From Hydrangea macrophylla (taxonomy: Eukaryota; Streptophyta; Magnoliopsida; Cornales; Hydrangeaceae): a DNA stretch of 64,000 bases. The position numbers were made by a program, and so were the translations under genes. Positions within the stretch are counted from its first letter, which is position 1, and every line of letters starts with the position of its first letter. Below are positions 34,895 to 47,619 of this stretch, piece after piece. The notes beneath the pieces were generated by a model. It saw only the letters and a list, made by a program, of their open reading frames with translations. It was not told the origin of the DNA and ran no database searches. Location of the stretch: assembly GCA_033977485.1 (NCBI GenBank), contig CM066994.1:12030001-12094000 (forward strand), written 5' to 3'.

Positions 34895-35608
34895 TTAGTT
34901 TTAATCTCATGATGTTTTGTTTATATTCTACCATAAAAGAGAATTGTGAGATTTGCCGATTTTTGGTAATAATGTAAACACAATGACTATCTCCAGAAAA
35001 TTTCTTTTTATGATTCCGCAAATTGGAGAATAACTCTGAAGTTATTCTTTAAATTGATAAGTTGTTAAACCAATTTTGGAAAAAAATTTATTTTCTAGAT
35101 TTACTGTCTTATTGTCTCCATTTGTCTATAATACCATTAATGGGTATTCTGATGCTCATTGAACATAATTGATTCTGTTCTAGTATGATTGAATGTATAT
35201 TAGAAGTATTAAGCCTTCCTTATGGTAGCATGTACATTATGTTAGATTAGGTGTTCACCAAAGTGCCCTGGTCTAAAAATATAAAATACTACATTATTGT
35301 GAAAATATTCAATTACTATATTTTGGTTGCCCAAAGGTCGAAATATAATTTTGAGTATTCGGATTGTAAATGTTTTTATTATATTGAAAATTTGCCACTG
35401 TGATTTGGTTGCCCAAAGGTCCAGTCACAATGGTTAAAATAATATTAAAGGGGCGACATGTTATTGATTGAGGATGATATAGGTTGCCCAAAGGTCCATA
35501 TCTCTCCTTCGTTGATAGGCACATTGCCCATTTATGTTTCATGAAAATCATCAAACAGTCCATGAAACTATCCGTTGAAATTATAGATTATGTGTTGCTA
35601 TATTTGAT
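34895..35608 (+). other. Untranslated leader of copia C with three same-loop hairpins
   Basis: GGTTGCCCAAAGGTC occurs at 35325, 35407 and 35482. Each copy is flanked by its own complementary arms: TATATTT/AAATATA (35317-35323 with 35341-35347), CCACTGTGA/TCACAATGG (35395-35403 with 35425-35433, one mismatch) and GATAT/ATATC (35476-35480 with 35498-35502). The arms are unrelated in sequence while the loop is constant. This lies in the genomic RNA leader, where packaging or dimerisation signals would be expected. Confidence 0.75.
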
Positions 35609-36523
35609 ATGTGGGCATATTTTTTTGTTGCAGCAGCCCCTATTAGCCTTTTTAATGCAGCTTCGTCCACTCCAAAATATGATGGAACAAATTTTAATGA
35701 TTGGAGTGAACACGTTCAGTTCACCCTGGGGGTTCTTGACTTGGACATATCCCTTCTTGTTGAAAAGCCCGCTGCCATTATAGATACGAGTAGTGAAGCT
35801 GAAGGGGATGTGTTCGTAGCGTGGGAAAGATCCAACAGGCTGAGCCTGATGTATTTGAAGCTTACTGTCATCCCCTCCATTAAAAATTCCTTACCCGAAA
35901 GTGAAAGTGCTATGGAGTTTTTGAATAATGTCAAGCAGAGATTCTAGCAGATGTATTTGAAGCTTACTGTCATCCCCTCCATTAAAAATTCCTTACCCGA
36001 AAGTGAAAGTGCTATGGAGTTTTTGAATAATGTCAAGCAGAGATTCTAGCAGGCTGATAAGTCCCTAGCAGGGACTGATGGGAAAAGTTACCATAATGAT
36101 TTTTAATGGACCCATACAATGAACGAGCACATTCTGGAGATGACCAACCTTGTTTCCAAATTAAAGGCTTTAGAGATGCAATTGAATGGTGCATTTATTG
36201 TCCAATTCATTCTCAATTCTCTCCCAGATCAGTATGCACCATTTGTTATAAATTACAACACTATAAAAGATAATTGGAGTATAAATGAGGTGACATCTAA
36301 ATTGATCCAGGAAGAAGAATGTTTAAAGCAGCAAAGGGGTCAAGTGGCTCATCTCACCATGCAGAACAATTCTAGGATGATGAACTCATCTAAGAAAGCA
36401 ATTGGGAAAGGCATAAAGCAAGGCCGATCCAATGAGTTTGAACCAGCACCAAAGAAGATTGAAAAGAGGAATGGTAAGTGTCACTTTGTAAAAAGAGTGG
36501 GCACTTCCAGAAGGATTGCCTGA
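35609..36523 (+). pseudogene. gag of copia element C (broken)
   Basis: Gag would form the virus-like particle. The N-terminal part (KYDGTNFNDWSEHVQF..LGVLDLDI) is a typical copia gag start and is open to 35947. It then meets a TAG, a perfect 102-bp tandem duplication (35848-35949 and 35950-36051) that repeats 34 codons and the stop, and two further stops before the frame reopens at 36119-36523. The second part (MNEHILEMTNLVSKLKAL..LPDQYAPF) is the usual C-terminal gag region. The CCHC zinc knuckle near 36477-36525 is disrupted by one missing base. No functional particle protein can be made. Confidence 0.85.
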
Positions 36524-36525
36524 AA

Positions 36526-36960
36526 AGGCGAGCTTGGTTCAAAAAGAAGGGTAAGCCTTTGGCTTTAGTATGTTTCGAATCAAACTTAACTGATGTTCCT
36601 TCAAATTATTGGATTTAAGATTCTGGTTCAAGCACCCATGTTTCCAATACCTTGAAGGGATACCTTTCGACTTGAACCATAAGACAAAATGAAGTATTTT
36701 TATACATGGGGAACCGAAGGAAAGCTAAAGTTGAAGCCGTCGGCACTTTTAGAATAATTTTGGATTCTGGTTTTATTTTGGATTTAAAAGACACTTCTTA
36801 TGTTCCTAGTATTTCTAGAAATTTGGTTTCCTTATCAAAATTTGATGTTGATGGCTTTTTTTTTTAATTTAAGAATAAAGGTTTTAAATTATTTAAAGAT
36901 CTTAATTACCGTGGTTCTAGTCTTATGATTGATGGTTTGTATCAAATTAATTGAACAAAC
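36526..36960 (+). pseudogene. Protease region of copia element C (broken)
   Basis: Translated in pieces, the region shows the aspartic protease signature DSGSSTHVS (near 36620), then the YVPSISRNLVSLSKFD block (near 36800) that ends copia proteases. Several stop codons interrupt it, including a TAA directly before the active-site triplet. The order gag, protease, integrase, RT is that of Ty1/copia. Confidence 0.7.
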
Positions 36961-37980
36961 ATTACTCATCCTGCAACCTAACGGTAGAACTAAACGTGTT
37001 TTAATGGATGACAATTCGTACTTCTTGTGGCATAAAAGATTAGGACACATATCTAGGGATAGTGTTCAAAGACTCGTAAAAGAGGGAATCCTCCCTGACC
37101 TGAATTTTAGTGATTTTGGTGTATGTGTGGACTGCATTAAGGGAAAGCAAATCAAACATACAAAGAAAGGAGCCACGAGAAGTAATGAACTCCTAGAAAT
37201 AATACACACAGACATATGCGGTCCTTTTGATGTTCCATCCTTCAGAAGAGAAAAGTAATTCATCACCTTTATAGATGACTTTTCACATTTTTGTTACCTT
37301 TATCCCTTGCACGATAAATCTCAATCAGTTAATCTTGTTGAGATTTATATAAAAGAAGTTGAAAGACAATTAGGAAAAAGGTAAAAATCATTAGGTCTGA
37401 TAGAGGTAGTGAATTTTATGGTAAATATGATAAAATAGGGCAACAACCTGGCCCATTTGCTAAACTCCTAAAAAAGTTAGGTATAGTTGAACAATAGACA
37501 ATGTCGGGTACACCCTGGCAGAATGGTGTGGCTATAAGACACAACCGTATACTTATGGATATGGTTAGAAGTTTTATAAGCATTACTAATTTACCTTTAT
37601 CTTTGTGGATGTATGCTCTCAAAACCGCTGTGTATATATTAAATAGAGTTCCTAGTGAGTCAGTTCCAAAGACTCCTTTTAAACTGTGGATGGGAAGGAA
37701 ACCTAGTATTAGACACCTGCATGTTTGGGGTTGTCAAGCGGAAGCGAGAATTTACAATTCACAAGAAAAGAAATTAGATCCCAAGACTATTAGTGGTTTT
37801 TTCATTGGGTATCCAGAACACTCAAAGGGATACAAGTTTTACTATCCTAACCATAACACAAGAATAGTTGAAACCGGTAATACTAAATTCATTGAGAATG
37901 GTGAAGTCAGTGGGAGTGATAAAATTAGGGAAGTGGTTATTCAAGAAGTCAGGGCACAAATTCCCTTACCCCGAATTTAG
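36929..37980 (+). pseudogene. Integrase of copia element C (broken, catalytic Glu lost)
   Basis: Open pieces 36929-37258 and 37501-37980 with a damaged stretch between them. The first has the zinc-binding part (LWHKRLGHIS...CVDCIKGKQ) followed by HTDICGPF, which holds the first catalytic Asp. The middle holds RSDRGSEF, with the second Asp. In the second piece the place of the catalytic Glu reads NGVAIRHNR, where copia integrases have NGVAE, so Glu is replaced by Ile. The C-terminal HVWGC..KLDPKTISGFFIGYPE block is typical. Integration activity would be lost even without the stops. Confidence 0.85.
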
Positions 37981-38687
37981 AATGATGGTGTTCCTAATGA
38001 TGTTGTCCATGGTAACAACATTGAACAAATGAATAATCAACAACCCATCAATGAACCCTCTAATGAGACTGTCACCATTGAACCTATTGTAGAGGCACCA
38101 CCGGAAATAGCATTAAGAAGGTCTCAGAGACCTAGAAGGCCAGCTATCTCGGATGATTACGTGGTGTATTTGCAATAGGCTAAATTTAAGATAGGGGATA
38201 TAGATGATCCGATTACATATCAACAAGCCATTAATAGTGATAATTATGATAAATGGATTGATGCCACGAAAGATGAATTAAAATCTATGGGTGATAATGA
38301 AGTTTGGGAGTTGGTCGATTTGCCTCAAAGATGTAAAAGAATCGGGTATAAGACCAAACGCAATTTAAAGGGCAACATTGAATGACATAAAGCCAGACTA
38401 GTAGCCAAAGGATTTAATCACAAAGAGGGTATTGATTATAATGAAACCTTATCTCCTGTTTCTAAGAAGGATTCATTAAGAATTATTTTGGCATTGGTAG
38501 CTCATTATTATTTAGAGCTTCACCAAATGGATGTCAAAACAACTTTTTTGAATGGGAGTTTAGATGAAGAAGTCTACATGGCACAGCCCAAAAGCTTCAT
38601 TATAAAGGGCAAAGAGGACATGATATGTTAAAGAAGTCAATATATGGACTTAAGCAAGCTTCTCGGCAATGGTACCTTAAGTTTCAA
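37981..38687 (+). pseudogene. Integrase C-terminus and RT N-terminal part of copia C (broken)
   Basis: The frame continues with PPEIALRRSQRPRRPAI and then the RT start: NEVWELVDLP, HKARLVAKGFNHKEGIDY, ETLSPVSKKDSLR, HQMDVKTTFLNGSLDEEVYM. DVKTTFLNG holds the first catalytic Asp of RT (DVKTAFLNG in most copias). At 38688 a beta solo LTR interrupts the gene; the RT resumes at 41629. Stops at 37978-37980 and near 38176 and 38382, and a frameshift near 38630, disable it. Confidence 0.8.
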
Positions 38688-41628
38688 TGTCACGCCCCGA
38701 CGTAGCGTAAATATGGAAAGCGTTTAATTTCCTTTATGGACCCGTAGGTCGCGACAGTTTGAAGGATCGATTCCGTCCCAAACGTCAACAACAAAAACAT
38801 AATAATCAGAGCAGAGCAAAACAAGACTTACAAATATTTCCTAACTTATTACATATTACAATATGGGGTCAACTAAGGCACAAACCGCCTTAAGACAAAA
38901 CAATATTTATCGTCTATTACAGTCATCCTTATTACAGAATTCAGTTTAACTTTAAAACATAGAGTATTGATAATAGTCTCTCTTCCAAGCAGTCGTTCTC
39001 AATTAGCATAATCATAATGTTCAGCCTGATCATAACTTGAAAAACCTGAACACGAATGTCCAGGACGCATCAACGTCGTCAGCTTCAAGAAGCTGGTGAA
39101 TATTAAAAACATAACTTGAATGTAAAACATACTCATTTACCTCCTTCCATTTCTCATTTAATTCAACAAGTTTATATTAAAGCAAGGAGTTCATTTTAGG
39201 AAACAAGCACAATATTATTTAAAAGATATAATTCACATATATGTGACCGTGTATGAGAACAATGCACCATTTCATCTTACCGACTCTTTTCTCTCGACAA
39301 AACCCGACAACCCACTATCACACACCAATGTCTTTGAAATACTCCGATAGCCACACTTTAGCACAGGGGTGTCAGGGAATGTCCAGTTTGCCTCACACTT
39401 TGGTCCGGGGTACCAGGGAATGTCCAATGCCTCACACTTTAATACCTAATTCGCCATGCAAATACCGGAGGAACCCTCACGCAGTATCCAGACTCGGGTA
39501 TCAGGGAGTGTCCGTAGGCCACACTTTAGCACTACCATGGGTGCCAGGGAATGTCCAAGTTCGGGTTCACACACTTTGACGCTACCATGGTCATCAGGAA
39601 GTGTCCAGTTTTGCCACTATCGCATTTCAAAGACACTCTCACAGCAATCTCAATCACAACACACTTTGGTACTCACTTACCAGGGAGTGTCCATAACACA
39701 ATCTCAACCGCACTCACTATGCCACACTGACCATTACTCTTTTCCATACTGACCAACCTTCACACTCATCATGCATGTACAACTGACTCCACATGTATGT
39801 CATGAAACTTTAAAACATGAGGCAATTCACTGAATTATATAAACGATGTGCGTACTGGGATTGATAGGTCATAATACCACGTTCTAATCGTCCAAACATA
39901 CCCAAATAGAATTCTATTTTTGTCAATTTTCCATACAGAGCTTTAAAAATTCATAAAATATCACTCAAACAGTTCCTTAACACAAGACAAGCAAAAACTA
40001 GAAATGCCAGAAGTCGCGCGCGCGGGCCGCTCGCGCGAAGGTCGCTTGCATGGGCCGCTCGCTCGATATGCCCAATTTTTTGTTTTATTTATAAAAACCT
40101 TTTCTGTCTGCCTGAAAACACGAAGCTCGCGCGCACGGGTAGCTCGCGCGTGCGAGTTCAGGCAGAAGCTTCATCTTCTTCGTTGAAACTCTCCTGTTTC
40201 AGTTTTAAGGGGGTCTTTAGACCCATTTTCAGAACTATTAGTATATATATCATGTTATATATGGATCTCTTTGTTTTTCAACAAGGATTAAGAATTTATG
40301 ACTAATTTTACATGAATCAATCTATAACTCTTAAATTTTATGAAAAACTAAAAGTTAACAAAACTTAATTTTTCAACATTCTTCCTCATATGAACAAACT
40401 AAGCTTCAATACTTCAAACATGACATATAGGATGTGCAATCTTTCATTTTTGACTCTAAAAACAGAGTTTGGTTAAGGTTGAAAAATTGTGATTTCAAAG
40501 CTATGGAGATTCAACGAAAAACCAACAAGGGTGATCATCAATTAAGCTATACAAGACAGTAAATATAATATGAATTACATTCTAGGTGAGTTTCAATTAC
40601 TCACAGATTGATGCTTTAGAGATTTAGTTGAGAAAGATAAGCACAATAAGAAATACTCCAAGCTTTTGGCTATGGAGGATTGAAGTTTATTCTTCTCTCT
40701 CTAAAATAAAATCTGAAACTATGAACTCTCAGCTCTCTCTTTTCTCTCTGTGTTTACAGATTCTGGAGATGTACAGATTGTGTGAATGAGGGAGTATGGG
40801 AGTGTATATATAGAAGCTCTTGAGAAGAACTTGGTGCCCAAGTATTTCTTAAGACCATTTAATCAATCCAAATGGGTTTAACAGATTCTAATCCTCCTAA
40901 TTACTCAGCATATATGTGTAAGCAATACATATATGTACACATAATCAGATTGGAAAGGCTTCATCAGTGAACCAAGAGCCAAGTAGACTCATAGGGGTCA
41001 CTTATGTGTTTGGGAATTATAGCTTAGAGCACAAATTAATACACACAACTAAAGCTTAGCCAAACAAGGCTCTATCAAGTTGTCGGGAATCTAATCATGT
41101 GTTTGGGTAAAATAGCTTATGGCACAACAATTACACATACAATAAAGCATTCCCAAACAAGCCCAACCCAATGATGAGTTACCATAAATGGAAAGTAATA
41201 AGTGTCAAATCTTTCTTTACATCACTTCCAAAATCTGTGGAAGTTTAATCTGGCGCGGACACTTTTCGAACATAAACTGGTATTTTTCGTGGCGCGGTGT
41301 TCACCACAAAAATACAGAAAATTCATTTTAACGTAAGAAATGGTTTTCTGATTTTATAAAAATACAGTTCGAGTTAAAAGAAAAATATTTCCACCGTTTT
41401 GAAATATAGTTTTGAAACCTAACACATGTATTACCAATTTTGTAAAATTGCAGTTTGGTCCCAATAAGAATTTTAAATATGAAATCAAGCAAGTAATAAA
41501 TTCTACACATAAGAATTGTAATTAAAATAAAAGCAGACAATGTAATTTGATTTTAAATATGACAATACAAATACAGATTAATTATGAAAATGTCAATTTA
41601 AGATTAAATGAAAATGTAGGTTGTTACA
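38688..41628 (-). mobile_element. Solo LTR, family beta, inserted in copia RT
   Basis: The plus-strand left edge is TGTCACGCCCCGACG and the right edge ends GGTTGTTACA. It is flanked by TTCAA (38683-38687) and TTCAT (41629-41633), a duplication with one substitution; the interrupted codon pattern (WYLKF, then HNTITTF) shows TTCAT was original. It aligns with the other beta LTRs. CGCG blocks lie at 40014-40066 and 40126-40165, and the CCAGGGA(A/G)TGTCC array at about 39385-39690. Confidence 0.92.
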
Positions 41629-42273
41629 TTCATAATACCATTACCACCTTCAAATTTAAGGAAAACATCGTGGATTGATGTATATATCCGAAGATCAGTG
41701 GGAGTAAGTTTGCATTTTTAGTTCCATATGTTGATGGTTTATTAATAGCCAGCAGTGATCTTGGTTTGTTACGGGAAACCAAGAATTTTCTTTCTGAAAA
41801 CTTTGAAATGAAAGATATGGGAGAGGCATCCTACGAGATCGGGATAGAGATATTCTGGGATAGATCACTTAGATGGTTGGGATTGTCTCAAAAAGATTAC
41901 ATTAACAAAGTTTTGGAAATGTTTCACATGAATGATTGTGGCTCTATTCTTGTTCCAATTCAAAAGGGAGATAAATTCAGCTTAAGTCAATGTCCCAAGA
42001 ATGAATTGGAACAAAAATAAATGAAAGACTATCCTTATGCTTCTATTGTGGGAAGTTTAAGGTTTGCACCAGACATGACACAAGTTTTGCAGTTGGAATG
42101 CTTGGAAGATACCAAAGTAATCCGGGGCTAGATCATTGGAAAGTTGCAAATAAAGTGTTAAGGTACTTGCATGGGACTAAGGATTATATGCTCACATTGA
42201 AGTGGTTGGTTATTCAGACTCAGATTTTGGAGGATGCCTAGATAGTAAAAAGAGCACTAGCGATTATGTGTTT
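41629..42273 (+). pseudogene. RT C-terminal part and RNase H start of copia C (YVDG)
   Basis: Resumes the RT after the solo LTR: HNTITTFKFKENIVD, then the catalytic box reads VPYVDGLL where active copia RTs have YVDD, so the second Asp is Gly. It continues NFEMKDMGEASYEIGIEI, the open piece 41766-42020, and the start of RNase H (YASIVGSLRF; KSTSDYVF). At 42274 a gypsy LTR interrupts the frame; nothing of the remaining RNase H was found beyond it. Confidence 0.85.
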
Positions 42274-43193
42274 TGTGACACCCGTTCCCACGGATATCAT
42301 TAATATATCATAGCATGCATTATTAATTATATAATAATATTGGAAATGCATTTGTGACGTGGGTTATGACCGACTGAGTTAACTATAGGTATCTATTTGG
42401 GAATCCAGTTGTGGCCAATGTGGTAGTTCCTAATTGGGACATGGGTTAAGAAGTCCGTGTATGATGGGATAGTGATGTGGAATCACTTTATATGACTTGT
42501 GTGTTTATTAAGGCTTATGTGAAATATTTTATTCAATTATTTTATAACATGTTACTGGGGTTTAGGATACCTCTGTAAGTACGAATTGAACATGCTACAT
42601 AATTAGTAGGCTAATTAGCAACTCCATAATATTATATGGGACCACTTATGGGACCCATGCAAAACATAGACAAATACCTATTTAGGATTGGGATAGTTTT
42701 AATATGGTTTCATAACTTGTGAGGGTATAATTGTAACACTTTAAAACCTGTGGGGATGTAAGTACAATTAGTAGAAGATGAATAACATGTTGAGTGACAT
42801 GTGTAAAGGGATGACACATGTCAACTCCCATGACTTTATCTTCATTCTTGTTACGAAATTGTGATAGAATCACAGAGAGTTTGTGAGAGTTTCGGCGGAA
42901 TTTCGACGGACCATTTGATGTCAATTGTCACACCGTTTGTCATTCAATTTCAATTTTTACTACATATTCGGACTCCTGGAGGTGAGTCTAACGCGTATAT
43001 ACCAATATGGTTGAGTTCTGTGATAGCTTTTCGCGACCCATTTTGGGGATTTTGCTCATAATTTATGATTTTTGATATAGGAATTGTACCCAGCAATTAA
43101 AGGAATAGTAACCTGGAATTAGGAGTGATTTCTATGAGGTGAGTGATACTAATTGAGGATTCAATGGGTTGATGTCATGTTTTAATTCGTTTG
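42274..43193 (+). mobile_element. 5' LTR of alpha gypsy element F, left part
   Basis: Starts TGTGACACCCGTTCC at the break in the copia RNase H. It resembles the start of the element A LTR (TGTCATACCCGTTCC). It is split at 43193 by the beta element, which duplicated GTTTG. It contains the motif TTTCGGCGGAATTTCGACGG (42891-42910). Confidence 0.8.
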
Positions 43194-46056
43194 TGTCACG
43201 CCCCGAAGTAGCATAAATAAGGAAAGCGTTTAATTTCCTTTATTGACCCGTAGGTCGCGACAGTTTGAAGGATCGATTCCGTCCCAAACGTCGAACAATA
43301 ATAATATAATAATCAGAGTAGAGCAATCAAAGCTTACAAATATTTTTCTAACTTATTACATATTACAGCACGGGGTCTCTAAAGGCACAGACCGCCTTAA
43401 ATCAAAACAATGACTTAGTGTCTATTACAGTCATCCTTAGTACAAAACAGTTCATAACTTAAAAACATATAAAAGTAAACTCTCTTTCCAGCAGGGATTC
43501 TCATTTTGCGTAGTCATACGGTCCAGCATAGTCATAACCTGAAAAGCCTGAACACGAATGTCCAGGGCGCATCAACGCCGTCAGCTTCAAGAAGCTGGTA
43601 AGTATTAAAAACACAACTTTGAATGTAACACATACTCATTTACCATTTTCCAATTCTCATTTAATCCAATAAGTTTACATTAAAGCATGGAGGTCATTTT
43701 AGGAACCAAGCACAATATTATTTAAAAGATATAATTCACATATATGTGACCGTGTATGAGAACAATGCACCATCTCATCTTACCGAATCTTTTCTCTCGA
43801 CAAAACCCAACAACCCAACATCACACACCGGTATCTTTGAAACGCTAAGATAGCCACACTTTAGCACATGGGTGCCAGGGAATGTCCGGGGTACCAGGGA
43901 GTGTCCATTGCCTCACACTTTGACTACCTAATCCTCCATGCAAATACCGGAGGAACCCTCACGCAGTATCCAGACTCGGGTATCAGGGAGTGTCCGTAGG
44001 CCACACTTTAGCACTTCCATGGTTGCCAGGGAATGTCCATGTTCGGCTTCACACACTTTGACGCTACCATGGTCGTCAGGGAGTGTCCAGTTTTGCCACC
44101 GTCGCATTTCAAAGACACCCTTGCCGCAATTTCAACCACAACACACTTTGGTACTCACTTACTAGGAAGTGTCCACAACACAATCTCAACCGCACTCACT
44201 ATACCACATTGACCATTACTCTTTTCCATACTGACCAACATTCACACTCACCATGCATGTACAACTGACTCCACATGTATGTCATGAAACTTTAAAACAT
44301 GAGGCAATTTACTGATTTATACAAACGACGAGCGTACGGGAATTGATAAGTCATAACACAGCGTTTTAATCATTCAAACATAACCAATTAAGATTCTGCT
44401 TTGACAAATTTCCCAAACAGTACTCAAACAGTATATAAATTTTACCCCAAACAGTCTCTTATCACAAAACAAGCAGAAACTAGAAACTGCCAGAAGTCGC
44501 GCGCGCGGGCCGCTCGCGCGGGCCGCTCGCGCGATGTGCCTAATTTTTGTTTTATTATAAAAACCTTTCTTTCTGCCTGAAATCAGCCACCTCGCACGCG
44601 CGGGTCGCTCGCGCGAAAGGTCTCTCGTGCGAACTGCCTATTTTTTATTTTCTTTATAAAAACTTTTCTGTCTGCCTGGGAACGCAAATCTCGCGCGAGG
44701 GGTCGCTCGCGCGGGCCGCTCGCCCGATTGCGCGCGCGAGATGAAGCAGAGGCTTCGTCTTCCTTGCTGGTTTTTCCCTGTTTTCAGTTTAAGGGTCCAT
44801 TTTGACCCATTTTGCAAACCCGAAGCATATATGACATATAATATATGGATCTCTTCGGTTTTTCACAAGGATTATGAATTCATGATCAATTTCACAAGAT
44901 TTCAACTATAACTCTAGAATTTAATGAAAAATTAATAGATGGCAAAACTAATTTTCTTATATACTTTTTCATGTGGATGAATTAGACTTAAATACTTCAT
45001 TCAAACACTTTACATACTATAATCTATCATAATTATCTATAAAAATGAAATTTGGTTAGGTTTGGAAAATCTCCATTTTGAGCTTCAAGCATTCATACGA
45101 AAATCAACAATGGTGTTTAGCAATTTTATACACTCAAACAGTAACTAAGCATGAATTACATTTAGAAGTGAGTTTAAAATACTCACTGTGATTAATGGTG
45201 TAGAGATTGTTGAGAAAGATATGAGATTTAGAAATTTCCACCACAAGCTTTGGCTATGGTGATGAGCTTTCTCTCACTAAAATCTGAAACTATGAACTCA
45301 TAGCTCTCTCTTTTCTCTCTGTGTTTACAGATGTAATGAACTTAATGTGTGTGTGAGTGTAGTGTATGTATATAGAAGACCAAACTTGGCCACCAAGTTC
45401 CACCTTGAAGACTCAACAAATTGGATTGATTTCTAATTTCCTAATTTCATAAATATTCACAACTCATGTATTGCTGATATACATACGTATAATACATGTA
45501 TAACCTGTTGTATATGAGAGTAGGGGGTAATTAGATGTGTAGGGGTCAAATTGAGTGTGTTTGGAAATTAAAGCTTTTGGCACAACAATTGCACATACTC
45601 AATTGCAATATCCAAACAAGGCCTACGGCAATCATTAGTTGCCATAAATAGAAATAAAGTGTATGTCCAATCACACTTTACATCACTTCCAAAATCTGTG
45701 AAAGTTTAGCACAGCGCGGACAGTTTTGGAAGTAAACTGGTATTTTCGTGACGCGGTGTTTGTCATAAAAATACAAGAAATTCATTTTAACGTAAGAAAT
45801 GGTTTTCTGGTTTTATAAAAATACAGTTTGAATTAAAAGAAAGCATTTTCACCGTTTTTAAAATACAGACTTTGAAATTCAACACAGGTATTACTAATTT
45901 TGTAAAATTGCAGTTTGGTCCCAATAAGAATTTCAAATATGAATTAAAACAAGTATCAAAATTCTAAACATGAGAATTGCAAATTAAAATGAAAGTAATA
46001 ATATAAATTAAATTTAAATGTGACAATGCAAATGAATGAAAATGCAGGTTATTACA
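43194..46056 (-). mobile_element. 3' LTR of beta element B
   Basis: Left edge TGTCACGCCCCGAAG, right edge GGTTATTACA next to the PPT. It is 2,863 bp, against 2,923 bp for the 5' LTR; much of the length difference lies in the repeat arrays. CGCG blocks lie at 44495-44536, 44591-44632 and 44693-44742, and the CCAGGGA.TGTCC array at about 43876-44175. Confidence 0.95.
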
Positions 46057-46070
46057 CCCTTCCTCCCTTA
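46057..46070 (-). other. Polypurine tract of beta element B
   Basis: The minus strand reads TAAGGGAGGAAGGG directly before the LTR start TGTAATAACC, preceded by the typical GGGGACGAAATCCTG. Confidence 0.85.
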
Positions 46071-46101
46071 AACAGGATTTCGTCCCCGAAATCAGGACTA
46101 A

Positions 46102-47148
46102 CTAGTTCTGAAACAACTCCGGGTACTTCTTCCTCATATCAGCTTCCATTTCCCACGAGGCTTCATTCTCGTCATGCTGATTCCACTGAACTTTCACCAA
46201 TGGGATATCTTTGTTCCTCAACTTCTTAATACTCTGATCCAAAATCTTCACGGGTCTTTCCTTGTAAGAAGCGTTATGACTTGTCTCAATATCGTCATAA
46301 CTAACTACATGTGAGGGATCTCGTATGTACTTTCTCAGCATACTCACATGAAATACGTTGTGAACCCCAGACATCTTCGGTGGTAGCGCGAGTCGATAAG
46401 CCACTTTTCCGACACGATCCAAAATCTCGAACGGTCCGATGAAACGTGGAGCTAACTTCCCTCTCTTGAGACCAAAACGTACTACTCCTTGAGTCAGTGA
46501 TACCTTAAGGAGTACGTGATCTCCAACACTAAATTCCAAATCTTTTCGGCGTCGATCAGCATAACTCTTATACCTGCTTTGAGCGGTTCTCATCCTTTCC
46601 TTGACCAAAGAAATCTTCTCGTTGGTTTCTCTAACCAAATCTGGTCCCAACAACTCGGTGTCTCCGACTTCTGCCCAACACAATGGAGAATGACATGGTC
46701 GTCCGTACAATGCTTCGAACGGAGCCATACCCATACTCGTGTGATAACTGTTGTTATAGGCAAATTCAACCAATGACAAGTGTGTCTCCCAAGATTCTTC
46801 GAAATCGATAACACAAGCCCTAAGCATATCCTCCATGATCTGATTAACATGCTCAGTCTGCCCATCTGTTTGAGGGTGAAACGCAGTACTTATCTTGAGC
46901 GAGGTTCCCATAGCTTCTTGTAAACTTTCCCAAAAGCCAGAGGTAAAACGCGCGTCACGGTCTGACACAATCGACACAGGTGCACCGTGAAGCCGCACAA
47001 CTTGTTGTATGTACATCCGGCTCATCTTTTCCACCGGGTATGTCATACTATAAGCAATGAAGTGAGCAGACTTCGTCAATCGATCCACGATTACCCAAAT
47101 GGCATCATGATTCTGCTGCGATCGAGGAAATTCTACTACAAAATCCAT
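46102..47148 (-). pseudogene. Integrase core and chromodomain-like tail of element B
   Basis: 348 codons open. The integrase core begins MDFVVEFP (first catalytic Asp at residue 2); the second Asp is in SDRDARF (D63) and the Glu in DGQTEHVNQ (E99), giving the DD35E spacing. The usual 'QTERVNQ' has Arg to His. Then come LVEFAYNNSYH, SVGDHVLLKVS and KLAPRFIGPFEIL (GPY/F module), and a chromodomain-like end (ERPVKILDQ, VKVQWNQH, ASWEMEADMRKKYPELF). The domain would insert element cDNA, and the tail would guide it to chromatin. This piece is intact but is cut off from the upstream frame by a TGA at 47167-47169 where the family has Trp. Confidence 0.92.
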
Positions 47149-47166
47149 CGTGATGTGCTCCCACTT

Positions 47167-47616
47167 TCAACCAGGAATAGGTAGCGGTTGCATCAATCCT
47201 GATGGTCTCTGATGTTCGGCCTTAACTTGTTGACATGTCAAACACTTGGATACAAATTCGGCCACATCCTTCTTCATACCTTCCCACCAGAAATTTCTCT
47301 TCAAATCTTTGTACATTTTTGTTCCTCCCGGGTGAACTGTATACCTTGATTTATGTGCTTCTTCCAGGATATCCTTTCTAAGCTCTCCAATATCTGGCAG
47401 ACATAATCTATTCTTGCAACGATACCCTCCATCGACTCCCACCTTCCATTCTGTCGGGTCTTTTTCTGACATCTTCACGAACCATGTCTGAAACTTCTCA
47501 TCCTTTTTCTGAGCTCCAATAATGCGGACGATAAGAATAGGCTGTAGGATAAGACATCCGAAAAGTTGTCCTCCTTCTTCAGCACTCTGTACATCGAACT
47601 CCGCCAATGTCTCCAA
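47167..47616 (-). pseudogene. RNase H-integrase linker and integrase zinc domain of element B
   Basis: 149 codons. Contains the HHCC zinc-binding module: H in EEAHKSRY and H in TVHPGGTKM, then C-x2-C in KCLTCQQVKAEHQ, with the conserved MYKDLKRNFWWEGMKKDVAEFV between them. It ends with SGLMQPLPIPG just before the core domain. It is in the same frame as the RNase H piece upstream, separated by one stop codon. It is needed for multimerisation and LTR-end binding in active relatives. Confidence 0.9.
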
Positions 47617-47619
47617 TGC

